Source of the DNA: an uncultured Megasphaera sp.
Lineage (GTDB): Bacteria > Bacillota > Negativicutes > Veillonellales > Megasphaeraceae
Assembly: GCF_900539295.1 (NCBI RefSeq)
Contig: NZ_UQBH01000027.1
Location: forward strand, 1 to 36,514
Direction: 5' to 3'
Length of the DNA: 36,514 bases
Under the pieces are notes generated by a model. It saw only the letters and a list, made by a program, of their open reading frames with translations, was not told where the DNA came from and searched no databases. The position numbers and the translations under genes are program-made. Of the stretch, positions 13,732 through 21,692 are shown in pieces (positions within the stretch are counted from its first letter, which is position 1; the number at the start of each line of letters is the position of its first letter).

Positions 13732-14865
13732 CTAATACATGACGACCAAATTATCGCGGTGAATGACTTCGTCGAAAATGCCGTTGTGGCCGAGGACCTT
13801 GGCAATATCTGCCGACTGGCGGCCCTTGATGGCATTGATGTGGACGCTGCCGTAGTTGGAAATGCCTTTGGCGATGGTCAAGCCGTCGTAGACGACGCTG
13901 ACGATATCCCCTTCTTCAAAAAGGCCTTCGACAGCCGTAATGCCTACGGGAAGGAGGCTCGAGCCTTTTTCGATGATGGCGTCGCGGCAGCCCTTGTCGA
14001 CGATGAGTTTCCCCGTCGCCTTACTGCCGGAAACGAGCCAGCGCTTCTTCGAGTGGAGCGGTGTTTCCTTGGCTTTGAACAAGGTCCCGATTTCTTCGCC
14101 AGCGCAGATGCGGCTGACGATGTCTTCTTCACTCCCGGAGGCGATGACCATATCGACGTCGGCAGCGGTGGCAATGGCGGCAGCCTGGATTTTAGTGTAC
14201 ATGCCGCCCGTTCCCATAGCCGACCCGGCGTCGCCGGCGATGTCGTAGATGTGCTTGTCGATGTTGTCGACGTAAGAAATGATTTTGGCATCGTCGTGAG
14301 TTCTGGGATTGTCCGTATAGAGGCCGTCGATGTCCGACAAGAGGATCAGGAGATTGGCGTCGACGAGGCCGCTGACCATGGCCGACAAGGTGTCGTTGTC
14401 GCCGATTTTATACTCATCGACGGCGACGACGTCATTTTCATTGATGATGGGAATGATGCCCATATCGATCATGGTCAAGAGGGCATTGCGCGAGTGCATG
14501 AATTTGCTGCGGTCCTGCGAGTCCATGCGGGTCAGGAGGACCTGGCCGACGACTTGGCCGTATTCGCGGAACAGCCGTTCATAGGTGTGCATGAGGACGC
14601 CTTGTCCGACAGCGGCCAGAGCCTGCTTTTCCCGGATCGACTGCGGTCGTTGGTCCAGGTGGAGCGGCGCCATGCCGGCGTTGGTCGCCCCGGAGCTGAC
14701 CAAAATCATTTCTTTCCCCTGATTTTGCAGGTCTGCCAATTCTCGGACTAAATGCTCCATGCGGCGGTAATTCAATTTACCCGTCCCATGGGAAATCGTA
14801 CTGGACCCGACCTTAACGACGATGCGCTTCTTGTGGTCGAAATCCCTGCGTCTGCTGTTCACCAT
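13732..14865 (-). CDS. proB: Glutamate 5-kinase ProB
   Basis: A 377-residue ProB, the first and regulated step of proline synthesis (glutamate plus ATP to gamma-glutamyl phosphate). An amino-acid-kinase domain comes first: VVKVGSSTISHG near 15-26, ILVSSGATNAGM near 54, INENDVVAVDE, and GTGGMYTKIQAA near 217. A C-terminal PUA domain starts near residue 285 (TGKLIVDKGCRDAI) and is often involved in proline feedback. AGGA lies eight bases before the ATG. It is ten bases after yhbY in the obgE unit. Note that the proline importer putP is also in the window, at 32060. Confidence 0.97.
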   Translation of the reverse strand: MVNSRRRDFDHKKRIVVKVGSSTISHGTGKLNYRRMEHLVRELADLQNQGKEMILVSSGATNAGMAPLHLDQRPQSIREKQALAAVGQGVLMHTYERLFREYGQVVGQVLLTRMDSQDRSKFMHSRNALLTMIDMGIIPIINENDVVAVDEYKIGDNDTLSAMVSGLVDANLLILLSDIDGLYTDNPRTHDDAKIISYVDNIDKHIYDIAGDAGSAMGTGGMYTKIQAAAIATAADVDMVIASGSEEDIVSRICAGEEIGTLFKAKETPLHSKKRWLVSGSKATGKLIVDKGCRDAIIEKGSSLLPVGITAVEGLFEEGDIVSVVYDGLTIAKGISNYGSVHINAIKGRQSADIAKVLGHNGIFDEVIHRDNLVVMY

Positions 14866-14875
14866 GCCTCACGTC

Positions 14876-15169
14876 CTAGTCTTTAATAAATTCGTATTTC
14901 GATTTCTTGTCTTTCTTCTTGAATAAGATGCCGTAGTGGCCGATGACCTGAATCAGTTCGGCACCGAGCATGTCGGCCAGATCTTCCATCGTTTCTTTCG
15001 TCGGAAGGTTGGCGTTGTTGAGGACGTGGGCCTTAATCAGTTCCCGCGCCGTAATGGCCGCTCTGGCACTGTCGATGACGGCGTCGCTTAAGCCGTCCTT
15101 TCCGATTTGGACGACGGCCGGCATGAGGCTGGCCATCCCCCGTAACTGCTGTCTGTCTTTATTATTCAT
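14876..15169 (-). CDS. yhbY: YhbY/CRM-domain RNA-binding protein
   Basis: A 97-residue single-domain CRS1-YhbY (CRM) protein. It associates with pre-50S ribosomal subunits. The family pattern is intact: LRGMASLMPAVVQIGKDGLS at 9-28, then an E-L-I-K-A-H-V-L stretch and a conserved IGHYGILFKKK near the end. It lies 12 bases after obgE and ten before proB. GGGAGA lies upstream of the ATG. The order obgE-yhbY-proBA-nadD is widespread in Firmicutes. Confidence 0.95.
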   Translation of the reverse strand: MNNKDRQQLRGMASLMPAVVQIGKDGLSDAVIDSARAAITARELIKAHVLNNANLPTKETMEDLADMLGAELIQVIGHYGILFKKKDKKSKYEFIKD

Positions 15170-15181
15170 ATACTTCTCCCT

Positions 15182-16456
15182 TTATTTGTGGTATTCGAAT
15201 TCCATGGCATAAATGCGGACCGTATTGCCTTCCTGAATGCCGTGTTCCTGAAGGAGCTTATCGAGTTCCATATAGCGCCAGATGCGCTGGAAACGGCGCA
15301 GGGACTGGTCGTCGTCGAAGTTGGTCATAGCCACCAGATTTTCGATGCGGGCACCGGTGATGACGAAGGCTCCGTCCGTATCGCGGGTCACTTCGAAGTC
15401 CGGCTTGTTCTGAGCCTTATAGACGACTTCTTCCGTCGTTTCATCGGCTTCTTCGACGTATTCTTCAAGGAGGGTCCAGACCCGTTCCAGGAGGCGGTCC
15501 ATACCGTCGCCGTTCATGGCGCAGATGGGATAGACTTCGACACCTTTAGCCGCCATATAGTCCATGAGGCGTTCGAGATTGTCTGAATCATCGTCTAAGA
15601 GGTCAATTTTATTGGCCGCTACGATTTGAAGCTTGCGCGACAATTTTTCGCTGTATTTGGCAAGTTCGGCATTGATCTTTTCATAGTCGTCGATGGGATC
15701 GCGGCCTTCCATGCCCGAGACGTCGAGGACGTGGATGAGGATCTTGGTCCGTTCGATATGGCGCAGGAAGTCATGACCGAGGCCGACGCCTTCACTGGCA
15801 CCGTCGATGAGGCCGGGAATGTCGGCCATGACGAAGCTGCGGTGATCGGGCAGGTCGACGACGCCGAGGATCGGGTTGAGGGTCGTAAAGTGGTAGGCGG
15901 CGACTTCCGGCTGAGCTGCCGAAACTTTCCGCAGGATGCTCGACTTGCCGACGCTGGGATAGCCCAAGAGGCCGACGTCCGCCAAGACTTTCAATTCGAG
16001 ACGCAGCCACCGTTCTTCTCCCGGTTCGCCTCGTTCGGCAAAGGTCGGCGTCCGATTGGCGCTGGTACGGAAATGCCAGTTGCCCCGGCCGCCGCGGCCG
16101 CCTTTAGCGACGATAGCCTGCTGGCCGTCCCGCGATAAGTCGGCCATGATCTGGCCCGATTCTTCATCCTTTACGATGGTTCCCAAAGGAACGGTAATCA
16201 ATAAGTCTTCGGCGTTTCTGCCGTACTTGTTGCTGCCTTCGCCCTTTCCGCCGGGCTTGGCCTTGAACAGGCGGCGATAGCGGAAGTCGACGAGGGTGTT
16301 GACGTTGCGGTCAGCGACGAGGACGACGTTGCCGCCCTGGCCGCCGTCGCCGCCGTTCGGTCCGCCCTTGGGGACGAACTTTTCATGACGAAAACTGCTC
16401 ATGCCGTCGCCGCCCTTGCCGGACTGTACAAAAATTCTTGCTCTGTCTATAAACAT
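15182..16456 (-). CDS. obgE: GTPase ObgE (CgtA)
   Basis: A 424-residue Obg GTPase, an essential 50S assembly and stringent-response factor. Three parts are clear. The glycine-rich Obg domain is 1-158 (GGPNGGDGGQGGN at 31-43). The G domain has G1 GYPSVGKSS at 165-173, switch II/G3 DIPG at 212-215 and G4 NKID at 282-285. The C-terminal OCT domain runs from about 345 to 424. The Phe usual after the first Gly of G1 is Tyr here, a mild change. AGGTGA precedes the ATG. It is the first gene of the unit running to cvfB. Its own promoter is at 16564-16592 and the leader of roughly 100 bases holds a weak GAGACA/TGTCTC hairpin (16494-16521). Confidence 0.97.
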   Translation of the reverse strand: MFIDRARIFVQSGKGGDGMSSFRHEKFVPKGGPNGGDGGQGGNVVLVADRNVNTLVDFRYRRLFKAKPGGKGEGSNKYGRNAEDLLITVPLGTIVKDEESGQIMADLSRDGQQAIVAKGGRGGRGNWHFRTSANRTPTFAERGEPGEERWLRLELKVLADVGLLGYPSVGKSSILRKVSAAQPEVAAYHFTTLNPILGVVDLPDHRSFVMADIPGLIDGASEGVGLGHDFLRHIERTKILIHVLDVSGMEGRDPIDDYEKINAELAKYSEKLSRKLQIVAANKIDLLDDDSDNLERLMDYMAAKGVEVYPICAMNGDGMDRLLERVWTLLEEYVEEADETTEEVVYKAQNKPDFEVTRDTDGAFVITGARIENLVAMTNFDDDQSLRRFQRIWRYMELDKLLQEHGIQEGNTVRIYAMEFEYHK

Positions 16457-16563
16457 AGGTCACCTCATACGAAAATACATGGGGATACAGAAAGAGACAC
16501 AGCATACATATACCATGTCTCCTGTCTATCTGTCCAATAATATCTAATTTAACTTACGATAAA

Positions 16564-16592
16564 ATTTTAAATCATATTTGCAAATCTGTAAA
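16564..16592 (-). promoter_or_regulatory. Promoter of the obgE unit
   Basis: Minus strand TTTACA (16592-16587), a 17-base spacer and TAAAAT (16569-16564). It starts immediately after the ctpA stop and has the same two hexamers and spacing as the ECF operon promoter. No strong terminator separates ctpA from it, so read-through from the upstream unit is also possible. Confidence 0.6.
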
Positions 16593-16593
16593 G

Positions 16594-17751
16594 TCATTTT
16601 TCCTTAATAATTTCCAAGGCCTTTTCAAATTGGGTATCCGTCGGATCCGACGGCGTAAGGGGCACGACGACGTCCGGTTCAATGCCAACCCCGTCGATTT
16701 CACGGCCATTGGTCGTCCGGTACTTGGCAACGGTCACCTTGACGGCCGACTGCTGGCTTAAGGGGAAGACGCCTTGAACGGTCCCCTTGCCGTAGGTCTT
16801 GACGCCGACGATGGGGCCGAGCTTCATGTCCTGAACGGCGCCGGCAATGATTTCCGACGCACTGGCTGAGTTTTCATTGACCAGGACCACGATGGGAATG
16901 AGGTCTTCCGTCCCCTGAGCCGTATATTCGTCGACTTTGCCGTCTTGTTCCGTATAGGACACGATGGTGCTGTTCGGCGGGACGAAGTTGCTGGCAACGC
17001 CGACAGCCTGTTCGACGATGCCGCCGGGATTGTCGCGCAGATCGAGGATCATCTTCTTCATCCCCTGTTCGCGCAGCTTCGTATATTCCTTGGTAAAGTC
17101 ATCGGCCGTACCTTCACCGAAGACGGCGATGCGGATGTAGCCGATGTCCGTCCCTTCGATGAGTTTGCCGGCTACGGTCGGCACGTGGATCTGCCGGCGT
17201 TCGACGGTAAAGGTCTTTTCTTCGCCGTCACGGCGGACGACTAAGGTGACATTGGTATTGACGGCGCCGCGAATGTGTTTCGATACGTCTTCAAGCTTAT
17301 AGCCGTCGACGGGCGTCCCGTCGATGGATACCAAGATGTCGCCGCGCTGGAGACCTGCTTCGGCTGCTGGGCTGTCGTCCATGACGCCGGCAATGAGGAT
17401 GCCTGCGTCCGTCGAGCCGATGTAGACGCCGATGCCGGCATAGGAACCGCTCATCTGGGCGGAAAAGTCTTTGTACAGGTCACCGCCGAGGTAGACCGAA
17501 TGTTTATCCCCTAAGGTGCTGACCATGCCGGTTAAGGCCCCGTCAAAGAGGGCGCTGCGGTCGACGTTTTCCGCGTAATGGCTTTCAATGATTTCCAAGG
17601 TGCGGAAAAATTCAAACATGGCTGTCGGGCGACCCGTATAGTACCAAAAGAGGCCGAAGACAGCGGCTATCATGACGATCATGCCGCTGCAAAACCAGGC
17701 CAGGGGCCGGCGAATTTTTTCCCAGGCCTGGAGCACACGCTGTTTGTTCAT
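16594..17751 (-). CDS. ctpA: Carboxy-terminal processing protease (S41)
   Basis: A 385-residue membrane-anchored S41 protease. One membrane helix (about 17-38) exports the rest. A PDZ domain covers about 95-175 (GIGVYIG, AAEAGLQRGDILVSIDG). The catalytic domain shows LDLRDNPGG near 237-244, the nucleophile Ser within SASASE (295-300) and the base Lys322 in TYGKGT. CTP proteases trim or degrade exported proteins; next to ftsEX and an M23 hydrolase it may limit cell-wall hydrolases. AAGGAG lies eight bases before the ATG. It is the last gene of the prfB-ctpA run, 64 bases after the M23 gene. Confidence 0.93.
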   Translation of the reverse strand: MNKQRVLQAWEKIRRPLAWFCSGMIVMIAAVFGLFWYYTGRPTAMFEFFRTLEIIESHYAENVDRSALFDGALTGMVSTLGDKHSVYLGGDLYKDFSAQMSGSYAGIGVYIGSTDAGILIAGVMDDSPAAEAGLQRGDILVSIDGTPVDGYKLEDVSKHIRGAVNTNVTLVVRRDGEEKTFTVERRQIHVPTVAGKLIEGTDIGYIRIAVFGEGTADDFTKEYTKLREQGMKKMILDLRDNPGGIVEQAVGVASNFVPPNSTIVSYTEQDGKVDEYTAQGTEDLIPIVVLVNENSASASEIIAGAVQDMKLGPIVGVKTYGKGTVQGVFPLSQQSAVKVTVAKYRTTNGREIDGVGIEPDVVVPLTPSDPTDTQFEKALEIIKEK

Positions 17752-17815
17752 TTATGGATCTCCTTTTTCAAAAACAAGGCCGCGAGAAACGGACAACACC
17801 GAATATAACACGATT

Positions 17816-18997
17816 TTATAAATAAGCAGAAGGATCGACGGGATCGCCGTTGGCACGGACTTCAAAGTGGACGTGAGGTCCCGTCGAGTTGCCCGTCGAG
17901 CCGGCGTAGGCGATGACCTGGCCCTGAGAAACGGACTGTCCTTCGGAAACAGCCAGTTCCTGATTGTGACCGTAGAGGGTCGACAAGCCGTTGCCGTGGT
18001 CGATGATGACGGCATAGCCGTAGCCGCTGATCCAGCCGGCTTCGACGACGACGCCGCCGTCGGCTGCATGGACCGGCGTACCGTAGTCAACGCCGATATC
18101 CATGCCGCTGTGATAAATGGTCGTCCCGAAAATCGGATGGGTCCGATAGCCGTAGGGCGAGGTGACGACGCCGTTGACCGGCCAAATCAGGGCTCCGGAG
18201 CCGCTGACAGGCTGATAATAGTCACTGCCGCCACCGCTGCCGGACGAAGCCTGTGCCGCCGCTGCGGCCGCCTGAGCAGCCCGGTCGGCTGCACGTTGGC
18301 GCAGCATTTCAGCAATGGCCTGAGACGACTGCTGATATTCATTATAAGCCTGTTCTGCCATGGCCTTATCGTTCTGGGCCTGGTAGAGGATGGCCTGCTG
18401 TTCTTTGCGGCGGCTTTCGATTTCATCGCGCTTAGCCGCTGCCTGGTCGCGGAGCTGAGCCTGGCGGGCCCGCTGGGTTTCCAGTTCCTGCTTAGCCTGT
18501 TCGATGGCCGCCCTTTCCTGACGGATGTCGGAAATCAAAGTGATATCGGCATCGATGATGCGGCGCAGCAATTCCAGGCGGTTGGAAAAGTCACTGAAAT
18601 CCTTGGCGCCGAGGACGACGTCGAGGTAGCTCAGCTGACCGTGCATGTAGATGTCGCGGACGCGCTTGGTGAAGACCCCTTCCCGGACCTTTAGCCGAGC
18701 CCGGGTCTTTTCCAGTTCAGCCTGGGTGGCGGCGATTTTTTCTTCCGTCGCCTTCAATTCATTGGCCACGGCCTGGTAGTCGCGCTGAGCCGCTTCGAGC
18801 TGCTGCTGGATGGCGTAGAGCCGGTCATTGACACTGCCGATGACGGCTTCGGCCTGGGCCTTTTTTTCGCTTTCCTGAGCCATCCGGTTCTGGACGTCAG
18901 ACAGCTGGTTCTGCAAATCTTCATCTTCGGCAAAAACAGCAAAGGACGGCGTCAATAGGGCTGTGATGACAGCCATGATGACGTATTTTTTAAGCAT
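17816..18997 (-). CDS. M23 peptidase with coiled coil (EnvC/PcsB-like)
   Basis: A 393-residue exported wall hydrolase. A signal peptide ends near residue 23 (SFAVFA). Long coiled-coil segments span about 25-110 and 155-245, then a Gly/Ser linker (250-268) and a LytM/M23 domain (270-393). The zinc ligands are intact: His296 and Asp300 in HSGMDIG, and the HVH motif at 375-377. E. coli EnvC has lost these ligands and only activates amidases, so this protein is probably an active endopeptidase, closer to PcsB or CwlO. FtsEX complexes hold such coiled coils and gate their activity, and the gene begins one base after ftsX. AAGGTG overlaps the ftsX stop. Confidence 0.9.
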   Translation of the reverse strand: MLKKYVIMAVITALLTPSFAVFAEDEDLQNQLSDVQNRMAQESEKKAQAEAVIGSVNDRLYAIQQQLEAAQRDYQAVANELKATEEKIAATQAELEKTRARLKVREGVFTKRVRDIYMHGQLSYLDVVLGAKDFSDFSNRLELLRRIIDADITLISDIRQERAAIEQAKQELETQRARQAQLRDQAAAKRDEIESRRKEQQAILYQAQNDKAMAEQAYNEYQQSSQAIAEMLRQRAADRAAQAAAAAAQASSGSGGGSDYYQPVSGSGALIWPVNGVVTSPYGYRTHPIFGTTIYHSGMDIGVDYGTPVHAADGGVVVEAGWISGYGYAVIIDHGNGLSTLYGHNQELAVSEGQSVSQGQVIAYAGSTGNSTGPHVHFEVRANGDPVDPSAYL

Positions 18998-18998
18998 A

Positions 18999-19886
18999 TT
19001 ACACCTTCATATAGCGTTTCAGAGAAATCGTACTGCCAATGGCCCCGATGACCATGCCGATGATTAACAGGACGCCTGCCGTGCGGTACATAAAGGGAAA
19101 GACGCTGACCATCGGCAAAAAGGCCAGGGACTGATGGATCGCCGAGACGGCAAAATCGTAGAACTGATAGAGGGCGATGTCGGCAATGACGCCGCCGATA
19201 AAGCCCAGGAACAGGCCTTCCAAGAGGAAGGGCCAGCGGATGAACCAGTTCGTCGCACCGACGTACTTCATGATAGCGATTTCTTTACGCCGGGCAAAGA
19301 CGGTCAGGCGGATCGTATTGGAAATGATGAACAGCATGGCCAGGGTCAGGAAGACGATGAGGGCAATGCCGCCCCAACGGATGATAGTCGTGATCCGGAA
19401 GAGCTGTTCGATGATTTCCTGGCCGTAGTGAGTCCCTTCGACTTCGGGGTAGTCGGCGACGATGTCCGCCGTTCTCCGGACGGCCTCAGGCTGGGTAAAG
19501 GTCACTTCATAGGAGCTAGGCAAGGGGTTCTTCCCTTCCAGGGCGTCGAGGATGCCCGGCTGATCTTTCATGCGCTCCTTTAAAATATCCATGGCCTGAT
19601 TCTTATCGGTAAAGGTGACCGACTTGACGTCGGGCAAAGCCTGGAGGCGATGGGCGACGCTGTCGATGTCGGCCTGGGTCACATTGTCCTTGAGGTAGAC
19701 CGTGATTTCGACCTGACTTTCGAGATTTTCAGCAAAATAGTCGAGATTGGCGACGAGGGTCATGAAGATGCCCAAGATGAACAAGGACAAGGCCACCGTT
19801 GCAATGGATGCCACCGACATGAAGCGGTTGCGCCAAAAAGACTGGAAGGCGGCGACGGTGTAGTAGTGCATGGTTCTAATTTTCAT
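18999..19886 (-). CDS. ftsX: Cell division ABC permease FtsX
   Basis: FtsX, 295 residues from the ATG at 19886, which sits eight bases after GAGGAGG. A longer reading from 19910 would include that box. Topology is typical: one helix near 25-48, an external domain of about 120 residues, then three helices near 165-190, 215-240 and 265-290. The motif NTIRLTVFARRKEIAIMK before the second helix pair is the conserved cytoplasmic region. FtsX with FtsE controls wall hydrolases at the septum or side wall. It overlaps ftsE by 11 bases and is followed at once by the M23 gene, its expected partner. Confidence 0.94.
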   Translation of the reverse strand: MKIRTMHYYTVAAFQSFWRNRFMSVASIATVALSLFILGIFMTLVANLDYFAENLESQVEITVYLKDNVTQADIDSVAHRLQALPDVKSVTFTDKNQAMDILKERMKDQPGILDALEGKNPLPSSYEVTFTQPEAVRRTADIVADYPEVEGTHYGQEIIEQLFRITTIIRWGGIALIVFLTLAMLFIISNTIRLTVFARRKEIAIMKYVGATNWFIRWPFLLEGLFLGFIGGVIADIALYQFYDFAVSAIHQSLAFLPMVSVFPFMYRTAGVLLIIGMVIGAIGSTISLKRYMKV

Positions 19887-20562
19887 CGTCGTATCCTCCT
19901 CGCTGCTCATCGCGGACGACCTTGCCTTCGTCCAATTCGATAACGCGTTTATTCATCATGTCGACTAAGGTCTTGTCATGGGTTACCATGAGGACCGTCG
20001 TTCCCATGTGGTTGATTTTCTTAAAAACTTCCATAATATCCTTCGACGTGTCAGGGTCGAGGTTCCCTGTCGGTTCGTCGGCAATCAGTAAGAGCGGCCG
20101 ATTGACGATGGCTCTGGCAATGGCCACGCGCTGCTGTTCCCCGCCGCTGAGGTTTTTCGGCAAAGCGTCGGCTTTCCCGATGAGGCCGACCAGATCGAGG
20201 ACTTCCCGGACCCGGCGGCGAATGACGCGGCGCGGCGCTTCGATGACTTCCATGGCAAAGGCCACATTTTCCTGAGCCGTCTTATTCGGCAGGAGGCGGA
20301 AATCCTGAAAGACGATGCCCATCTTGCGGCGCAGGTAAGGAACGCTCTTCTTGGCCAGTCGGTTGACTTCGATGCCGTTGACGAAGACCGAACCCTGGGT
20401 CGGCAGTTCTTCGTGGGACAAGAGGCGGATCAGGGTCGACTTGCCGGCACCGCTGGCGCCGACGACGAAGACGAATTCGCCCTTGCCGATATGAAGGGAC
20501 ACCTGGTCGAGGGCAATGGAACCATTGTCGTAGACCTTGGATATATTCTTAAATTCAATCAT
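19876..20562 (-). CDS. ftsE: Cell division ATP-binding protein FtsE
   Basis: A 228-residue ABC ATPase. Walker A is GASGAGKST at 35-43, the Q-loop is in VFQDFRLL near 85, the signature is LSGGEQQRVAIARA near 139, Walker B is LLIADEPTGNLD near 160, and the H-loop is VTHD near 192. All catalytic residues are present. It powers FtsX to switch on peptidoglycan hydrolysis at division. GGAGG precedes the ATG, which overlaps the csaB stop as ATGA. The C-terminal tail after the H-loop is short, ending GGYDDEN. Confidence 0.96.
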   Translation of the reverse strand: MIEFKNISKVYDNGSIALDQVSLHIGKGEFVFVVGASGAGKSTLIRLLSHEELPTQGSVFVNGIEVNRLAKKSVPYLRRKMGIVFQDFRLLPNKTAQENVAFAMEVIEAPRRVIRRRVREVLDLVGLIGKADALPKNLSGGEQQRVAIARAIVNRPLLLIADEPTGNLDPDTSKDIMEVFKKINHMGTTVLMVTHDKTLVDMMNKRVIELDEGKVVRDEQRGGYDDEN

Positions 20563-21692
20563 AGAGACCTCCGATGCTGTTCGAGACGTTTGCGGACACC
20601 GCCCCGCCCTTCCAGGATGCGCAGGGCCAAATAGGCATTGCGCAGAGATTGGCGGCGCAGGTGGTTGAGGCGGGCCTTGATGGCCGGATCGAGTTCGCCC
20701 GGAGCCAGCTTTTCACTGACCCGGTCTGCGACGGCCTCAGCCGTTACCGTTTCCGTCGTCCCGCAGACCTTATCGCCGATGAGATGGATGAAGCTGTCGA
20801 TTTTCGGATCATAGGAAATGGCCACGGCGGGAACTTCCATGAGGGCCGAAAAGATGAGGGCGTGAAGGCGGTTGGCGACGACGGCGTCCATGCAGCCCAT
20901 GAGGGACATGAATTCGACCGTCGTGTAACGGTCTTCGAGGACGACAGCTGCCCTTTTCATGCGGCCGGCAATGTCGCGGCCGGCAGCGGCGTCTTCGGGA
21001 TACTGCATGGGAATGAAAATGATGTCGACGTCTTCTCGTTCCTGAAGCTCGTCGGCAGCCTTGGCAATGGCCTCTTTATAGGCCTGATGGCCCTGCCAGT
21101 TGCGGACGGCAATACCTACCCGCCGCCGACTGCCGGTAATGCCGTTTCGTTCCAAGATATCGAGGCCGATGTGCTTATCGACGGGATGCATGGACAAGAC
21201 GGCGTCGGCCGTCACGTGGATCGGCGGACGGGTGACGCCCATAGCCGTAAGTTCGGCCTTCGATTCCCTGTCGCGGACGCCGATGACAGCCACCTTTTGC
21301 AGGACTTTCCGGACAGCTTCCCGGGCCTTTACACCGCGGACGGGACCGATACCCTGGGCATAGAGCATGACCGGCTTTTTGAAAAATAAGGCGATCTTCA
21401 TGATCCACAGGTAATAATAGAGGCTGCGGGCGCTGGTCACATCCTGGAGCAGGCTGCCGCCGCCGCTTATAAGAATATCACAGCGGCGAATGGCCGCTGC
21501 GATAGCGAAGAAATTCAGGCGATGAACAGCCTGTACCTTATGATTTTCCCGAGTCATTCGGCAGTTGCCGGTAATGACCGTAATATCCACGTCGGGAATG
21601 ATGTCCTTTAACGAACCGACGATGGCGGCCAGCATGGCCTCGTCGCCGGCGTTGGCAAAGCCGTAATAGCCGGAAATGACGACCCTAGTCAC
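20559..21692 (-). CDS. csaB: Polysaccharide pyruvyl transferase CsaB
   Basis: A 377-residue CsaB-type enzyme. It transfers pyruvate from phosphoenolpyruvate onto a wall glycan, which in many Firmicutes creates the ligand for SLH domains. The start GYYGFANAGDEAMLAAI, then ISGGGSLLQD, YAQGIGPV, VRDRES and ANRLHALIFS are family landmarks. The GTG start at 21692 has AGGTGG six bases upstream and overlaps the DUF5693 gene by eight bases. In Negativicutes, SLH porins of the OmpM type hold the outer membrane to the wall. The porin ending the window fits that system, although polyamine-modified peptidoglycan has also been described as the SLH ligand there. Confidence 0.93.
   Translation of the reverse strand: MTRVVISGYYGFANAGDEAMLAAIVGSLKDIIPDVDITVITGNCRMTRENHKVQAVHRLNFFAIAAAIRRCDILISGGGSLLQDVTSARSLYYYLWIMKIALFFKKPVMLYAQGIGPVRGVKAREAVRKVLQKVAVIGVRDRESKAELTAMGVTRPPIHVTADAVLSMHPVDKHIGLDILERNGITGSRRRVGIAVRNWQGHQAYKEAIAKAADELQEREDVDIIFIPMQYPEDAAAGRDIAGRMKRAAVVLEDRYTTVEFMSLMGCMDAVVANRLHALIFSALMEVPAVAISYDPKIDSFIHLIGDKVCGTTETVTAEAVADRVSEKLAPGELDPAIKARLNHLRRQSLRNAYLALRILEGRGGVRKRLEQHRRSL

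Noticed and set aside
13594..14751. A 385-codon plus-strand open frame opposite proB/proA
   Set aside because: Asp/Val-rich antisense shadow with no ribosome binding site; proB is clear on the minus strand.
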